Of a stretch of DNA of 64,000 nucleotides, positions 23,628 to 35,645 are shown one piece after another. Below the pieces are notes generated by a model. That model saw only the letters and a list, made by a program, of their open reading frames with translations. It was not told where the DNA came from and searched no databases. A program made the translations under genes and the position numbers. The number at the start of each line of letters is the position of its first letter. Position 1 is the first letter of the stretch. Source of the DNA: Lutjanus erythropterus (lineage: Eukaryota > Chordata > Actinopteri > Lutjaniformes > Lutjanidae); contig CM034607.1 of the NCBI GenBank assembly GCA_020091685.1, positions 36,602,482 to 36,666,481 of the forward strand. The letters run 5' to 3'.

Positions 23628-25317
23628 GTATATCGTATTGTACACATTTTATATTTTATATTTTATATTTTTTATGTCACTGCTGACTGCCTGAATCATT
23701 CAGTTTGTTTTATCGTGTCCTGTTAGCGGAGCTTTAACTGCAGCTGAAGTCACTTCATCTTTGAATTCATTTGGATTATTTTTTTATTTAATTATTCAGT
23801 TAAATTCAGTCACATTTTCTATCAAGTTTATTTCTCAACATGATTCTCACACGTCGTTCTCCTCATGTTTTCTGTCTGCCAGCAAACAAATAAACAAATA
23901 AACATGTTGGACATGTGAAACCAACAAAGAGTTCAGTTTGTTTTTAACTGAAGAAACCTTCAGAGAACAGATCGGATCCTCAAAGCAGCTGCAGAACGTT
24001 CTGATAAAGTTCATGTCATGGAAACTCTGATTATTACGTATCAATGACCTCATTTTCTTCTCTGTGACACTTTGAAAGGTTGATATAAGAAAACTGAGAG
24101 AGTTTAGACGGATTCACTTTTAGGATTAAATCACAAATTATTCATAATAAATCACATTTAGGTTGACATTTACAAATATTTAGAGTCAAATCTGAGATAA
24201 AAGCTGCAGAGGAAAAAGTCATCACACATTAAAAAGATGAACTTTACTTCAAACTGCTGCAGCCAGAATGACTGCGTTTAACTTATAAATATATTTTATC
24301 ATGTTTTGTAGAATTATGTGCAGGAATTCATTGTTGTAAATGGAATAAACTCACTTTCAGCACATTTAAATATCACAATAACTTTTATTGGACATTTGAA
24401 CGTCTCTCCTTGATGTAAACAGGATTTAAACCAACGAATCAAAAACAAGACGTTTACACATGCAGCACTTTAAAAACACATTTTCACTAAAGACTCCAAA
24501 AATCTGTACAGAATTTTATATTTGCCATATTTTGATCTCATGAAGTGATATTTGTATTTTTATTAAAGTGTCTCTGATCTGCAGAGTTTGAATCCTTCAG
24601 GTCTTTAGACTCCATGATGTTTCCTGCAGCGCCACCATCAGGACAAACTGCACACGTGCAGCTTCAGTTTGATTTTTATCAACATGACACATGAGCGCCA
24701 CCTGCTGTCCATCATTCAAAAATCCTGCTGTATTTTAAAAACCAAAGAAACTTTTCCTCCATCATCAGTCTCTCCATCCTTCAGACTGTTTCCATGACAA
24801 CGCTTAATAACTTCACACAAAACTCTGAGTTAAGTTTGGTTGGAAACTTGACAGAACCTTTTCTCTCTGATGTCTGATAATCTGTGTGTTTGTGTTTTGC
24901 AGCTGATCTCGGATCAGTTCGGTCCCGCAGAAACCAGCGTGGGTCACCTGATCAGGGGTGGGCGGGGTCACAGCGGTCACCTCTGTGACCCCTGTCCTCC
25001 GCAGAGGCGGACACCTCCTGAAAGCGGCTGCGGAGCCACAGTTTCCCTCAGCGTGGGCTCACAGGTGGACCTCAGCCAATCACAACGCTTCATCAGCTCC
25101 ACACGTCACCGCAGCGACGAGTTCAGTGTAAACTTCATCACACCTGCAGAGAACTTTTCTTCACTCTTTCTTCACTTTTTATTTTAAAACAGGAGCGAGT
25201 TCTCCTCTGTTATCAGCTGTGGTGACTCACCTGTATGGAAGTTCATTAACGCCAAAAGTAACGTAAATTTCAATTTGACAAACTTTATTCTTTATAAATG
25301 TTTGTATGGAAGCAGAC

Positions 25318-25530
25318 TAACGATTAATGTGTTGATTATTTTTTGATTAATCGATCAGTTATTTGGTCCATAAAATGTCAAATCTTGGAAGTTGAAAAAA
25401 ATGTCTCAAAATGTGGAGCTCCTGTTTTTCAAGTAAAGAATTTAGACTTTTTGAAATTAAAAAATGACTCAAACTGATTAATAAATTCCCAAAATATTTG
25501 GTGATTAATTTAATAATCATTTAATAGATA
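25318..25530. repeat. hAT-type repeat relic
   Basis: Contains CTAACGATTAATGTGTTGAT, GATTAATCGATCAGTTATTTGG and the 'CATAAAATGTCAAAT' block typical of a common teleost hAT-derived repeat. Confidence 0.4.
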
Positions 25531-25978
25531 TGTTTCTGCCACACCAGAAAAATCTAAACGGATCAAAATGACATTAAAACATGAAATGTTTATTGTTATA
25601 ACAAGATGTTTTTACATTATTATGATGAACAAACTTAACAAGGAACTTAATGTAATAATGTAAAATATTTTATTAATTATTATTATTTTTTGTTAATTTG
25701 CTGTTGTTTATTTTATTATGAACAGAAAGTTTCAAGTTATAATGTGATAAGTTTGTGTTGTAATAATTTGATTTGATTTATTTCAAATATTTTAAAAGAT
25801 AAAATATATGTAGAAAAAAACATTTTGTTATAAAAAGAACTTTTTCTTGTTAAAATGTGAAAGTGATCCGTTTTTCTTGTTTTATCATTAATGAACTTCC
25901 ACAGCTGCTCCACTTTATTCTGAACTTTAGTCATCAGGTTGGAAAATGTGAAACTTCAGCGCAACATTTTGTTTCCAT

Positions 25979-25979
25979 G

Positions 25980-26015
<36 letters not shown>

Positions 26016-26039
26016 GCAGCAGCAGCAGCAGCAGCAGCG
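25979..26039. repeat. (ACA)n(GCA)n compound microsatellite
   Basis: About eleven ACA units followed by about eight GCA units. Confidence 0.95.
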
Positions 26040-27629
26040 GCGCCCCCTGGTGTTGCAGCGTCCACACATCAGATAAACTCGTCCTCCAGCTTCTATCTGC
26101 AGCACTTTGTCAACATGCAGCACTTATATTCATTTTATTGATCTGTTATTGATTGTTCTAATCGGAGCCAATAAACAACTCCTATGTATTAAAAAAAACA
26201 AACAAACAAACAAAATAGTCCATAACTTAATGTACCAAACCAAACCAGATTATTTTATATTTTTAAGGTTTTAAGTTTCTAAAGTGCCCAAACTGTTGGC
26301 ACAGAGAGAGGAAGTACCTGTCCTATCAAATTAAAAGTCTGAGGAAATATCTTGTTCTGATATTTAAAACACAGAGAAGAGAAACAGAACAAAACCAGAC
26401 AGAAACATTTTTTTAAAAATCACAGTGATGAACAGAAATTCATATTAACATCTGAAGACTTCCAGAACAATCCAGAACAGATTCTTATATATATTTTTAA
26501 ATGTTCACTTTAATATTTGTTTGTGTTTTCCAATAAAATATATAAAAAGTCATAAACAGCTTCCTGTTGATCATTTCTGTAAACACACAGTAAAATGTAT
26601 TTTCTCAGTGAATAAGAGAAAAACTTATTTTAAGTATTGATCAGATTTATGTTCACGTTTCAGATCTTTAATATTTCATTTAATCAGACTCCAGATTATT
26701 ATCTGACAAACTCCCACACAGATAAATGTTTAAATAAAACATAAAGATGTTATTTCAAAACTTTATTTAGTCATTAATATTAATTAAATGTTGTAGAAAC
26801 AAAATGAAGCTTTGTTTATATTTTATATTCATGTAGTCATGTGACTCTGTTCATATTTATTTAAGAAAAAGACAATCAGCTGATCTCATTCACTCAAAAA
26901 ATAATTCATTCCAAAACACAGATTTTATTTGACTTTTATGTAAATTTTCTGAGTAATTTTATGACATCAGTTTAATTTAATGTTTTTTTTTCTGTGAATA
27001 ACAAACACAAATCATCATCCTGTTTATTACACAGCTATTTACTAAAATAATCACATAATCAATAATTTTATTAAAAAATGATGTTCTTTCTCCTCCAGAA
27101 TCTCTGATCAGAACTGTTTCCATGGCAACAGTCTGTCATACAGAAATGACAAACTGACCAATCAGAATCAAGTATTTAACAGTAATGAACAATAAATTCA
27201 GGTTGTTAAATTTTTTATTTATGACGTCTGAATAAACATTATTTTATTATCATTAAGAAGCTTTTCTTCTTATTATTTATTATTTGATCCATTATTATTA
27301 TTTTATTGATGAAAAATCTGATGAAGGATGATTTATAATCTTGATAACAGCAGCAGATCATGACAGCAGGAGGCCTTCAGCCTTCACATGTTATCACTTT
27401 ATTTCTGGTGTGTCAGAGTTTTGATCGTGATCAGAGATGAACATGGACTCCATCAGTGTCACCGGTTCACAGCGAGGAGGCGACACGCCGCCGCCGCCAG
27501 CGCCACATTTATTTCAGTCCAGGAGGAACCTGCACGCCACGGCGCCACAGACCAGACAGAAACCCACCGAACCAAACTGACTCACAAAAACTCAGTTAGA
27601 GACAAACTGAAGGCGAGAAGTCAACCAGG

Positions 27630-27647
27630 CTACAACTCCCAAGATGC
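27630..27647 (+). promoter_or_regulatory. ZNF143/THAP11-like motif
   Basis: CTACAACTCCCAAGATGC fits the ACTACAATTCCCAGAATGC-type vertebrate promoter motif with few mismatches. It lies in a locally CpG-richer patch, but no exon was identified nearby, so function is doubtful. Confidence 0.25.
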
Positions 27648-27802
27648 ATTTCACTGACAAACATCCAATCACTGAGCTTCACATTCTGTCACTGTGTGAT
27701 AATCAATAATCAATAACATCTCTGGTAATAATTAGCTTCAGTGAGCTGTTATCAAAAATTCAACTGAGAGTTTCTGACAGACAGAGGAAGAAACTGAGGG
27801 AG

Positions 27803-27828
27803 ACACACACACACTCACACACACACAG

Positions 27829-27860
<32 letters not shown>

Positions 27861-27927
27861 ACACACAGACACACACACACACACACTCACACACACACAG
27901 ACACACACACACTCACACACACACAGA

Positions 27928-27960
<33 letters not shown>

Positions 27961-27985
27961 ACACACAGACACACACACACACTCA

Positions 27986-28036
<51 letters not shown>

Positions 28037-28049
28037 ACACACACACACA

Positions 28050-28082
<33 letters not shown>

Positions 28083-28085
28083 ACT

Positions 28086-28114
<29 letters not shown>
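27803..28114. repeat. Compound (CA)n array with CTCA/CAGA interruptions
   Basis: About 310 bp of CA dinucleotides with periodic CTCACACACACA and CAGACACACACA variants, so part of it behaves as a higher-order minisatellite. Confidence 0.95.
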
Positions 28115-28117
<3 letters not shown>

Positions 28118-28217
28118 CAGAATAAATTAACATTTGTGTTCTACAAAATGTCACTGAATGAAAAAAAAAGATCAAATCTGATGACATTTAATCCTCCAGA
28201 AACACAGAAACAGCACA

Positions 28218-28724
28218 AAGCTAACTGACCTGATAACTGACCTGATAACTGACCTGCTAACTGACCTGATAACTGACCTGCTAACTCCTAACTGCTAACT
28301 GACCAGCTAACTGACCTGCTAACTGCTAACTGACCTGCTAACTTCTAACTGACCTACTAACTGACCTGCTAACTGCTAACTGACCTGCTAACTCCTAACT
28401 CCTAACTGACCAGCTAACTGACCAGCTAACTGCTAACTGACCTACTAATTGACCTACTAACTGACCTGCTAACTGACCAGCTAACTGATCTGCTAACTGC
28501 TAACTGACCTACTAACTGACCTGCTAACTGCTAACTGACCTGCTAACTGCTAACTGACCTGCTAACTCCTAACTGCTAACTGACCAGCTAACTGATCTGC
28601 TAACTGACCTGCTAACTGCTAACTGACCTGCTAACTCTTAACTGCTAACTGACCTGCTAACTGACCAGCTAACTGACCTGCTAACTGCTAACTGACCTGC
28701 TAACTGCTAACTGACCTGCTAACT
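28218..28724. repeat. Minisatellite of GCTAACTGACCT units
   Basis: About 500 bp of 12-bp GCTAACTGACCT/GCTAACTGACCA units interspersed with 7-bp GCTAACT and CCTAACT units. A short related array (GCAGGTCAGTTA) occurs at 39561-39625. Confidence 0.9.
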
Positions 28725-28817
28725 GATGAAAATGTGATGGATATGATGGAAAAAGTTGGTGTGACGTTATGGTGCTGTTTGATATGTAGGAGGTGTGAAA
28801 GGGTTAAAGTTAGACCT

Positions 28818-28819
<2 letters not shown>

Positions 28820-28862
<43 letters not shown>
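28820..28862. repeat. (CA)n microsatellite
   Basis: Pure CA run. Confidence 0.95.
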
Positions 28863-28866
<4 letters not shown>

Positions 28867-28950
28867 GATGAAAAGTGTGTCTGATGTTAAATGTGTTTCA
28901 GTTGGTTTGACTTCAGTCTGTGACCTTCAGTGAGACTCTGCTGTCAGCAG

Positions 28951-28952
<2 letters not shown>

Positions 28953-29040
<88 letters not shown>
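28953..29040. repeat. (CA)n microsatellite
   Basis: Pure CA run of about 85 bp. Confidence 0.95.
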
Positions 29041-29041
<1 letters not shown>

Positions 29042-29944
29042 GTTATAATGCATTCAAGTATTTTCTAAGATGAAGTTTCATTTCTCATGATTCCTATGCA
29101 GAAATCTGTTTTATTGTTTGTTTGTTGTTTCATTTTAATGAGTTGATTTAAATTTGAAGCTTCTGATTGGTTGTTTCTGTTCATATATGAAACTGCTCAC
29201 AACAAACTCTGTGGATTATCTTGAGTAACCAGGTCATAATTTTCATAAAGAGACGGTAGTTGAGAATTTTTTTAAATGTGTTTTTGTGTTTGATTTCGTT
29301 CCATTACAGCCTGAAACATGTTTCTGCTGCACGCTGACGATCATTTTTCTCCTGAAGGTCACAGAAACCGAAAACTTACAGACTGAAGAGGACGAGGTCG
29401 TCTTCTGTGGTTTCTTCTGTGGTGTTTATGAATAAACAGCGTCTGTGTGACGTCAGCTTCAGCCTCGACTGTCGAGTCCCTGTGAGACGTGTCCGACTGG
29501 AAATTTATCTTTAGCTGCTGTTTATACAGAGAGATGAGAGGCACAGATTTATACCGACTGAAACAAAGGACACGTCAGGAGTTTAAAAACTAAAGTAAAA
29601 ACAGTCACAAACAATGTTCTCAATGTTCTCATTCTTAGTTTTCTTTGACCACAATAAAAATCTTCTCTGTCTGCTCAAAATAAAATCAGAAAAGAAAGAA
29701 TCAGGTGAAGTCATAAATTTAATCAGAGACATTTTCTCTCTGGTTTTATGGACTTTCAGATCAGATTCCTGCAGGTTTCTCCGTCTCACATTACTTAAAT
29801 ATTTATTTACACTTACCAGCAGTGAAAAGTAACTAAGTACTTTTACTCAACTACTGCACATAAGTTACATTTGAGGCACTGCAGTATCTTAATTTTGTGT
29901 TATTTTATATTTGCTACATACTGACTGAAAAAAATACAGTGATA

Positions 29945-30190
29945 CAAAACTACAAACACATGCACATGAACTACAAAGAGACAAAATGACCACAGAAGGA
30001 TACAAAACATCTACAAGAGACACAAGGACTACAAAGACACAAAAAACTACAAAGACACAAAAACTACATAGACACAAAAAACTACAAAGACACAAAAAAC
30101 TACAAAGACACAAAAACTACATAGACACAAAAAACTACAAAGACATAAAAAACTAGGAGGAGACAAACGGACACAAAAATTATTACAAAG
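29945..30190. repeat. Minisatellite of ACAAAAACTACAAAG units
   Basis: Degenerate 16-19-bp units of the form GACACAAAAACTACAAA. Diverged relatives occur at 31080-31275. Confidence 0.8.
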
Positions 30191-30383
30191 AGAGTCAAAA
30201 CTAACAGCAAGTTTGCACAGGAAGTAACTGAGTACATTTACTGAAGTATTGAATATAAGTAAAATTTTGAGGTACTTGTAATTCTTTATTATAATTAATA
30301 AATCTAACTTTATACTTCTACCTCAGAGGAACATTTTGTACTGTTCTGATATCAGACTGAACTGTCGACTCGTTACCCTCTGT

Positions 30384-30388
<5 letters not shown>

Positions 30389-30435
<47 letters not shown>
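30389..30435. repeat. (ATC)n microsatellite
   Basis: About 15 ATC units. Confidence 0.95.
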
Positions 30436-30878
30436 GAACCAGTCGACCCAGTGGGCGGATTTGAAGGTCTGGACGCAGGCAGCTTTTGTACTTTTGTCCA
30501 GCCTGGGTGTTTTTGCTCGGCGGTCAGCGAGACGCCGCGGCTGCAGTTTGACATTTGGTTGTTAATGAGAGACGAGATGAAAGCAGCGGACTGAACTCTC
30601 TGTGAGCCGCAGGTCACCTCACGACGCAGATCAGACGAAGAAAAGGGCACAGTTTCCCCTGCGTCATCATTAAACACCTTCCTGCTCTGAGGTCAGACCT
30701 GCTGCCTGCGGCCCAGGGGCATGATGGGAGATCTGTCTCAGAGCTACTCACCTCTGACAGGAAGCAGCTGCACGTTAATCAGCAGGTGGAGACGGACGAC
30801 CTTAATGAATCAGTCTCATCCTCTGGTCTTATCAGCTGGACGTCATCAGTCATCAGACCGACCTCAGGCACTGTGAAC

Positions 30879-30898
30879 ATCAATCAATCGATCAATCG

Positions 30899-30958
<60 letters not shown>

Positions 30959-30959
30959 G
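30879..30959. repeat. (AATC)n microsatellite
   Basis: About 20 AATC units with two CGATC variants at the start. Confidence 0.95.
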
Positions 30960-31371
30960 TGTGATTTCATTTGCTGCTGTATGTCTGTTTTTAATGTGTG
31001 ACATTAAAGTGAATCTCTGTGTTTCAGTCGAATGATGCTGAGAGTCTGACAACAACTGAAACTGGAGACAAAATGACCTCAAGAAGACACAAAAACCCAC
31101 AAAGACACACATCACAACCACAGAGACACAAAAACCCACAAAGAGACAAAAACAACTAGGAGATGCTAACAGCTACAAAAAGACACAAAACAACTACAGT
31201 GAGACAAAACTGCCACATGAGACACGTCAACTACAAAGAGTCTCAGAATTTTCACAAACCTCACAGAAAAAACTACAAACACACAAGAAAGTGAAAACAG
31301 CTGTTAATCCTCCGTGATCATTAAAAAGTCGCTCTCTGCTCCTCAGAGGTTTTCAGCTGTGAGTCACCGTG

Positions 31372-31384
31372 TGACCTTTGACCT
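31372..31384 (-). promoter_or_regulatory. DR1 nuclear-receptor half-site pair upstream of cart
   Basis: TGACCTTTGACCT is a perfect direct repeat of AGGTCA with one-base spacing when read on the minus strand. DR1 elements bind HNF4, COUP-TF, RXR or PPAR dimers. It sits about 165 bp upstream of the TATA box at 31549. Binding is inferred from sequence only. Confidence 0.4.
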
Positions 31385-31548
31385 CAGAACAACAACACAC
31401 ACGTCTGCAGGGCGTTTTCATGTCAACATGCAACCTGTTTAATATTAACCACAGAGAAACATCATCGATCAGAGGAAAACACGGCCGCAGTTTATCTGAC
31501 GGCATGAATACATGAATAAAACGAGAGCAGCAGGAGGAGGAGACGGCG

Positions 31549-31556
31549 TATAAATA
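31549..31556 (+). promoter_or_regulatory. TATA box of the cart gene
   Basis: TATAAATA in a GC-rich surrounding (GGCGTATAAATACAGG), 294 bp upstream of the cart start codon. It would place transcription start near 31580 and leave a 5' UTR of about 270 nt, if that leader is unspliced. Confidence 0.55.
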
Positions 31557-31849
31557 CAGGAGGAGGAATCCACCTCCGAGCACATGTGAGGAGGAGGAGG
31601 ACGAAGAGCCGACAAGGAGAGAACGACTGCTGGAGGAGAAACAGACTCTGGAATTAGACACCAAAGAAGAAGAAGAAGAAGAAGAAAAAGAAGAAACAGA
31701 ATATTTGTGTCATATTCCTGCAGGATCTTTAATCGTTTTAATCGTGAGTTCAACTGAACTTTTAATGTTTTTAGTTTTGTTAGAAAAATAGAACATATCA
31801 TCATTTGTGTTGTTCATTTTATTTTTAGGTTTTTAAAGTATTTTTGGTG

Positions 31850-31990
31850 ATGGAGAGCGTGCGAGCCGTGGTCTACCTGTCCGTCTGTCTGTCCGTGCTG
31901 ACATCACTGTGTCAGGGTCAGAGGTCGGCCGACAGCCGTCTGCCGTCTGCAGCGGACGAACCGATCATCGGACTCACAACCAAAGACCTG
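31850..31990 (+). CDS. cart: Cart prepropeptide, exon 1 (signal peptide and N-terminal propeptide)
   Basis: CART is a secreted hypothalamic/neuroendocrine peptide controlling feeding and energy balance. This exon encodes 47 residues from ATG at 31850 to a GTGAGT donor at 31991 (phase 0). Residues 1-23 are a signal peptide with the hydrophobic core VVYLSVCLSVLTSL and likely cleavage near CQG-Q. The rest is the N-terminal propeptide ending GLTTKDL. The whole gene has the conserved three-exon CART structure and gives 110 residues. The C-terminal cysteine pattern in exon 3 makes the family certain; which teleost cart paralogue this is cannot be settled by eye. An AAG-rich 5' leader precedes the ATG. 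Confidence 0.9.
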
Positions 31991-34201
31991 GTGAGTCATC
32001 TGTCCGCATACAGGATCTCTGATCGCGTCTCTGGGGCTTTTATTCTGAAATAAATTAATTTTTTCATTAGGAAACACATTTTCATAAATATTATAATTAT
32101 ATTAGAACTAAAAGGATTATTAGATCACTAACTTCCCAAAACTCAACTAATGCAGGTAAAATAATGATTCAATTCTAATTAATTAAGTTAAAATAAAAAC
32201 ATATGTGGTGGAAATATAATTATAAGAAATAATTAAGAAAGATGGATAAATTGTGATGGAGTTATTAAAGGATTAATTATGTTTGTGTTGGTAAATGATC
32301 TGAACTAATTAAGGTTCAAATTGAATTACAACCAATAAATATGAAAAATCAAAGACAATTAAGGCTTAAGATCATCAAAATAAAATAATGTTTTAAAAGA
32401 TGGTTAAAAAGGAAATAATTAAGGTGGATAATTTAAAAAATAAAAGTAATTAATGTGGAGAAATGGTGAATTTGTTGCTAATTAAAGATGTCAAAGATGA
32501 TTAATTATAATTGATGTGTTAAAGGGTTTAAAAAATGGTCAAATTAGAAACAATTAAGGTTGTGAGATTATTACAATAATGTGTTAAAATATACTAAAGT
32601 TAGAACTGATTAAGGTGATAATGTTTCAAAATTTTAAATAAAACATTAAAACATTCATTTAAACTAATTAGGCTAAAAATTAATTAATTAATAATACATC
32701 AATTAAAAATTAAAGGTGGTGGTTTAAAGTGATTGATTGGATTCATTCAGGTGGAAATGTTTTCATTAATTAAGGCGGTAAACTGGAGATTTTATAGTTA
32801 AAGACGTTCGACGTGTCTGTGGACCTCAGATGATTAAATGAGAAGTGAAGAGGTGATTATAGATAATTTAAAAAAATTCAGACCATTAATGTAAAATAAT
32901 ATTTTATGTTTTAAAGTTAAGGTGAAATAATGAAGTTAAAGTCGATGAAGGTGATGAAGGTGATGAAGGTGATGACTGATGATAAACTGAATTATTAAAT
33001 TAATAAACAGATGTTTTGATGAATCCTGTCTGTTATCAGCTGTTAAAGGTCAGAAATGATCTGAAGTGTTTTGGTTTCCTGTCGATGTTAAAAGAAACTG
33101 AATGTCGACTGAGTTTTAATTTTACGTCTTTTTTAATCGAGGTGATTTTTTTTTCTTTACAGCAACAAACAACAGTCAGTTTCACAGAGAAACACAACAA
33201 ACATCAACACACAGAATATAAGTTATTTTAAATAATAACTGGTAGAAATTCAAATTAAAATAAGCATCTGAGTCGTTTCAACTTTACTGAGGAGGAAAAC
33301 TTTCATAAATCAATTTAATTCTTGTTTGTTTGTTTGTTTGTTTGTTTACACATATATACATTTTAAAAAGACACAGTGTATCATAATTACTAATTATTAG
33401 TTCTCATAGTTACTCAAAAAAAAAAACCTCCAGCAGCTGCAGCGTAGCCTTCAGGCAGCATTTTACATCTAATAATTACAGAACTGAATTCTACACCGTT
33501 TATGTTTATCGATCAATAAACAGTAAAAATAATTCAAGAGTCAAAATGGATCCACAGATCAGGACAATCAAACTCAGAACAAACACTTAACATAAGACAA
33601 GTGAAAATAAATGACAGAAGAAAACAGAAAATAAATACACAGTCGACTTTTACACTTTTAAGACCAAAGAATCGTTTTTCCTCAGTTTATAAAAGGTTTC
33701 CATGTGGAAAATATTGATTGATTATGAGAAATTATTTCAGGGACTTTTTAAACAGCTGTGGAGACAAAATGTGAAGAAAAAAACAAAAATATTTATATTT
33801 TGGACTCAGTAAGATAAACTTAACTGAAATTGTGACATTCAGGAACGAGGGAGTTAAAATAAAGCCTTAAATAAATAAATAAACAAAAGATATACGTAAT
33901 ATGTCTTTAATGTATGAAGGTAAACACTTCCTGTTGTCATAAAAATGGTCAAATCTGAGTTGATGTTTGTTGCCACGTGTTTTCACATACAAAGAATCTT
34001 CTTGTGATTTTGAACAAAACAAAGAACAAAAATAAATAAAGTTATCAGAAAGTCCTGCAGCTTCAGAAGCAGAAATAGAAAATAAAATAAATAAAAAATA
34101 TTATTAAAATATGTACAGTATGTTCAAATTTAAATTAAAGCTTTGACCTCAAAGGAAACTTCACACCTGAACTCTGAATGAGATTTCCATATCTGAGGAT
34201 T

Positions 34202-34236
<35 letters not shown>

Positions 34237-35054
34237 TGTAACAAAACACAACAAACAACACATCTTGGCACTAAACAACCTAAGTAAAAATAATAATAAT
34301 AATAATAATTATTATTATTATTATAATAATAAGAAGAAGAAGAATTAACAGCACATTTAATTAAAAGAGTAAGAAAGTTTTCAATCCTTTATGTTTATTT
34401 CTTTGCATTGAAAAAATTAGACCTGACTTCCTAATTCAAATTATTGGTCGTCACCATTACAGAATCAACAGAGGTGATGATGTCATTAACTTTAACCAAT
34501 CAACAAAAACAGACTTTGAAGCACCAATAAATTCAAACTTACCTTAACTTATCCTCCAAAGTACAATTCTTTGGTTTCACTGGAGTTTAACAGGACCTGT
34601 GGATAAAATAAGATAAAATGAAATAAAATAAAATACACATAAATTAACAGTGTTACAGCAGCAAAGTGGAGAGCAAAAATAAAAAGGAAGCATCAATAAA
34701 ATCTAAAAATTAATATACAATAAAATTTTAAAAAGAAAAGAAAATAATACAAACAAGAGAAAAGATAAAAATAAAAATCTGAACAAATGAAATGTAAAAA
34801 TAGGATCAGTATAAACAATATAAAGAGACTCAGCAGGTGAATTTACAAAATGATGACTGATGATTTTGTGTAAATTTGCTGAAACGACAAATTTAACATC
34901 AGCTGACAGCAGATCAGCAGTTTGACTCTCAAAGTTTTGCACAGGAACTCAGAACTAACTGGAACAAACTGGTTTCTAGTAACATGAAGAGAACTAATGT
35001 ACTGAAAGAGAAAACGCAAAGACTCACATTTTTACTGTGTTTAAAAATATCTAC

Positions 35055-35121
<67 letters not shown>

Positions 35122-35126
35122 TGCAG
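31991..35126 (+). other. cart: Cart intron 1
   Basis: Begins GTGAGT and ends CTGCAG. Very AT-rich with many degenerate TTAATTA-type stretches at 32050-32900, a (GATGAAGGT)n mini-array at 32945-32975, (TTTG)n near 33325, (TTTA)n at 34200-34237, and the (GT)n tract abutting exon 2. No exon or recognisable transposon was seen. Confidence 0.7.
35059..35120. repeat. (GT)n microsatellite abutting the cart exon 2 acceptor
   Basis: Pure GT run ending six bases before exon 2 (GTGTCTGCAG then exon). Confidence 0.95.
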
Positions 35127-35210
35127 GCTGAAGCTCTGCAGGAGTTCCTGGATGAAGCTGACAGCAGCGTCGGTCTCTCTGTGGAGAAGAAAGCCAGCGT
35201 CATCCCGCGG
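35127..35210 (+). CDS. cart: Cart prepropeptide, exon 2 (pro-region with the processing site)
   Basis: The 84-bp exon (28 codons, phase 0 on both sides) lies between acceptor TCTGCAG and donor GTGAGA at 35211. It encodes AEALQEFLDEADSSVGLSVE then Lys-Lys-Ala-Ser-Val-Ile-Pro-Arg. EALQEFL matches the conserved EALQEVL helix of pro-CART. Lys68-Lys69 is the dibasic site releasing the short CART form. The upstream Lys-Arg site of other CARTs is absent here. The acceptor directly abuts a (GT)n tract (35059-35120), and another (GT)n begins 66 nt past the donor, an unusual setting for a constitutive exon. Skipping would keep the reading frame but remove the Lys-Lys site. Confidence 0.88.
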
Positions 35211-35272
35211 GTGAGAACACGACCGACAGCTGCCAATCACACAGCAGAGATTCACTTCCTCTCTCTCGCTCT

Positions 35273-35276
<4 letters not shown>

Positions 35277-35340
<64 letters not shown>
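35277..35340. repeat. (GT)n microsatellite downstream of cart exon 2
   Basis: Pure GT run starting 66 nt after the exon 2 donor, preceded by a short CTCTCT stretch. Confidence 0.95.
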
Positions 35341-35343
<3 letters not shown>

Positions 35344-35514
35344 CCTGATGGCTCTGACAGCACCACACATCACACCTGCAGATAACCTGTGCAGGTGTGG
35401 ATCAGCTTCCTGTGTGTTTCTGTGACGGTTAAGGAAGTCAAACTGAGAAAGACGGCGGTCAAGTAAAAACACTCAGATCACATTAATGTCACTGCGAGCA
35501 GCTGGTCAGTGTGT

Positions 35515-35645
35515 CTGAAGGTTCAGGTGTGTCTGCAGGTTCAGGTGTGTGAAGGTTCAGGTGTGTCTGAAGGTTCAGGTGTGTCTGAAGGTTCAGGTGT
35601 GTGAAGGTTCAGGTGTGTGAAGGTTCAGGTGTATCTGCAGGTTCA
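35515..35645. repeat. 18-bp minisatellite (AGGTTCAGGTGTGTCTGA)
   Basis: About seven units of 18 bp, or of a shortened 14-bp form, in cart intron 2. Confidence 0.9.

Larger units (their letters stand above)
23292..31548. other. Intergenic region between the C1orf54-like gene and cart
   Basis: Mostly AT-rich DNA with simple repeats, listed separately. A GC-richer patch at 24903-25190 preceded by a good acceptor might be an exon (see findings), and 27420-27660 is a CpG-richer patch. The open frames at 30318-30677 (poly-Asp) and 25857-26141 (poly-Thr/Ala) are driven by trinucleotide repeats. I see no gene I can support. Confidence 0.55.

Noticed and set aside
27388-27657. 89-codon frame with Ala/His/Arg-rich sequence
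   Set aside because: Arises from a (CGC)n patch; no start or splice context.
30318-30677. 119-codon minus-strand frame with poly-Asp
   Set aside because: Driven by the (ATC)n repeat; no matching splice sites or recognisable domain.
31469-31804. Minus-strand frames opposite the cart promoter and leader
   Set aside because: Overlap the cart promoter and leader; rich in Ser/Leu from AAG repeats; no support.
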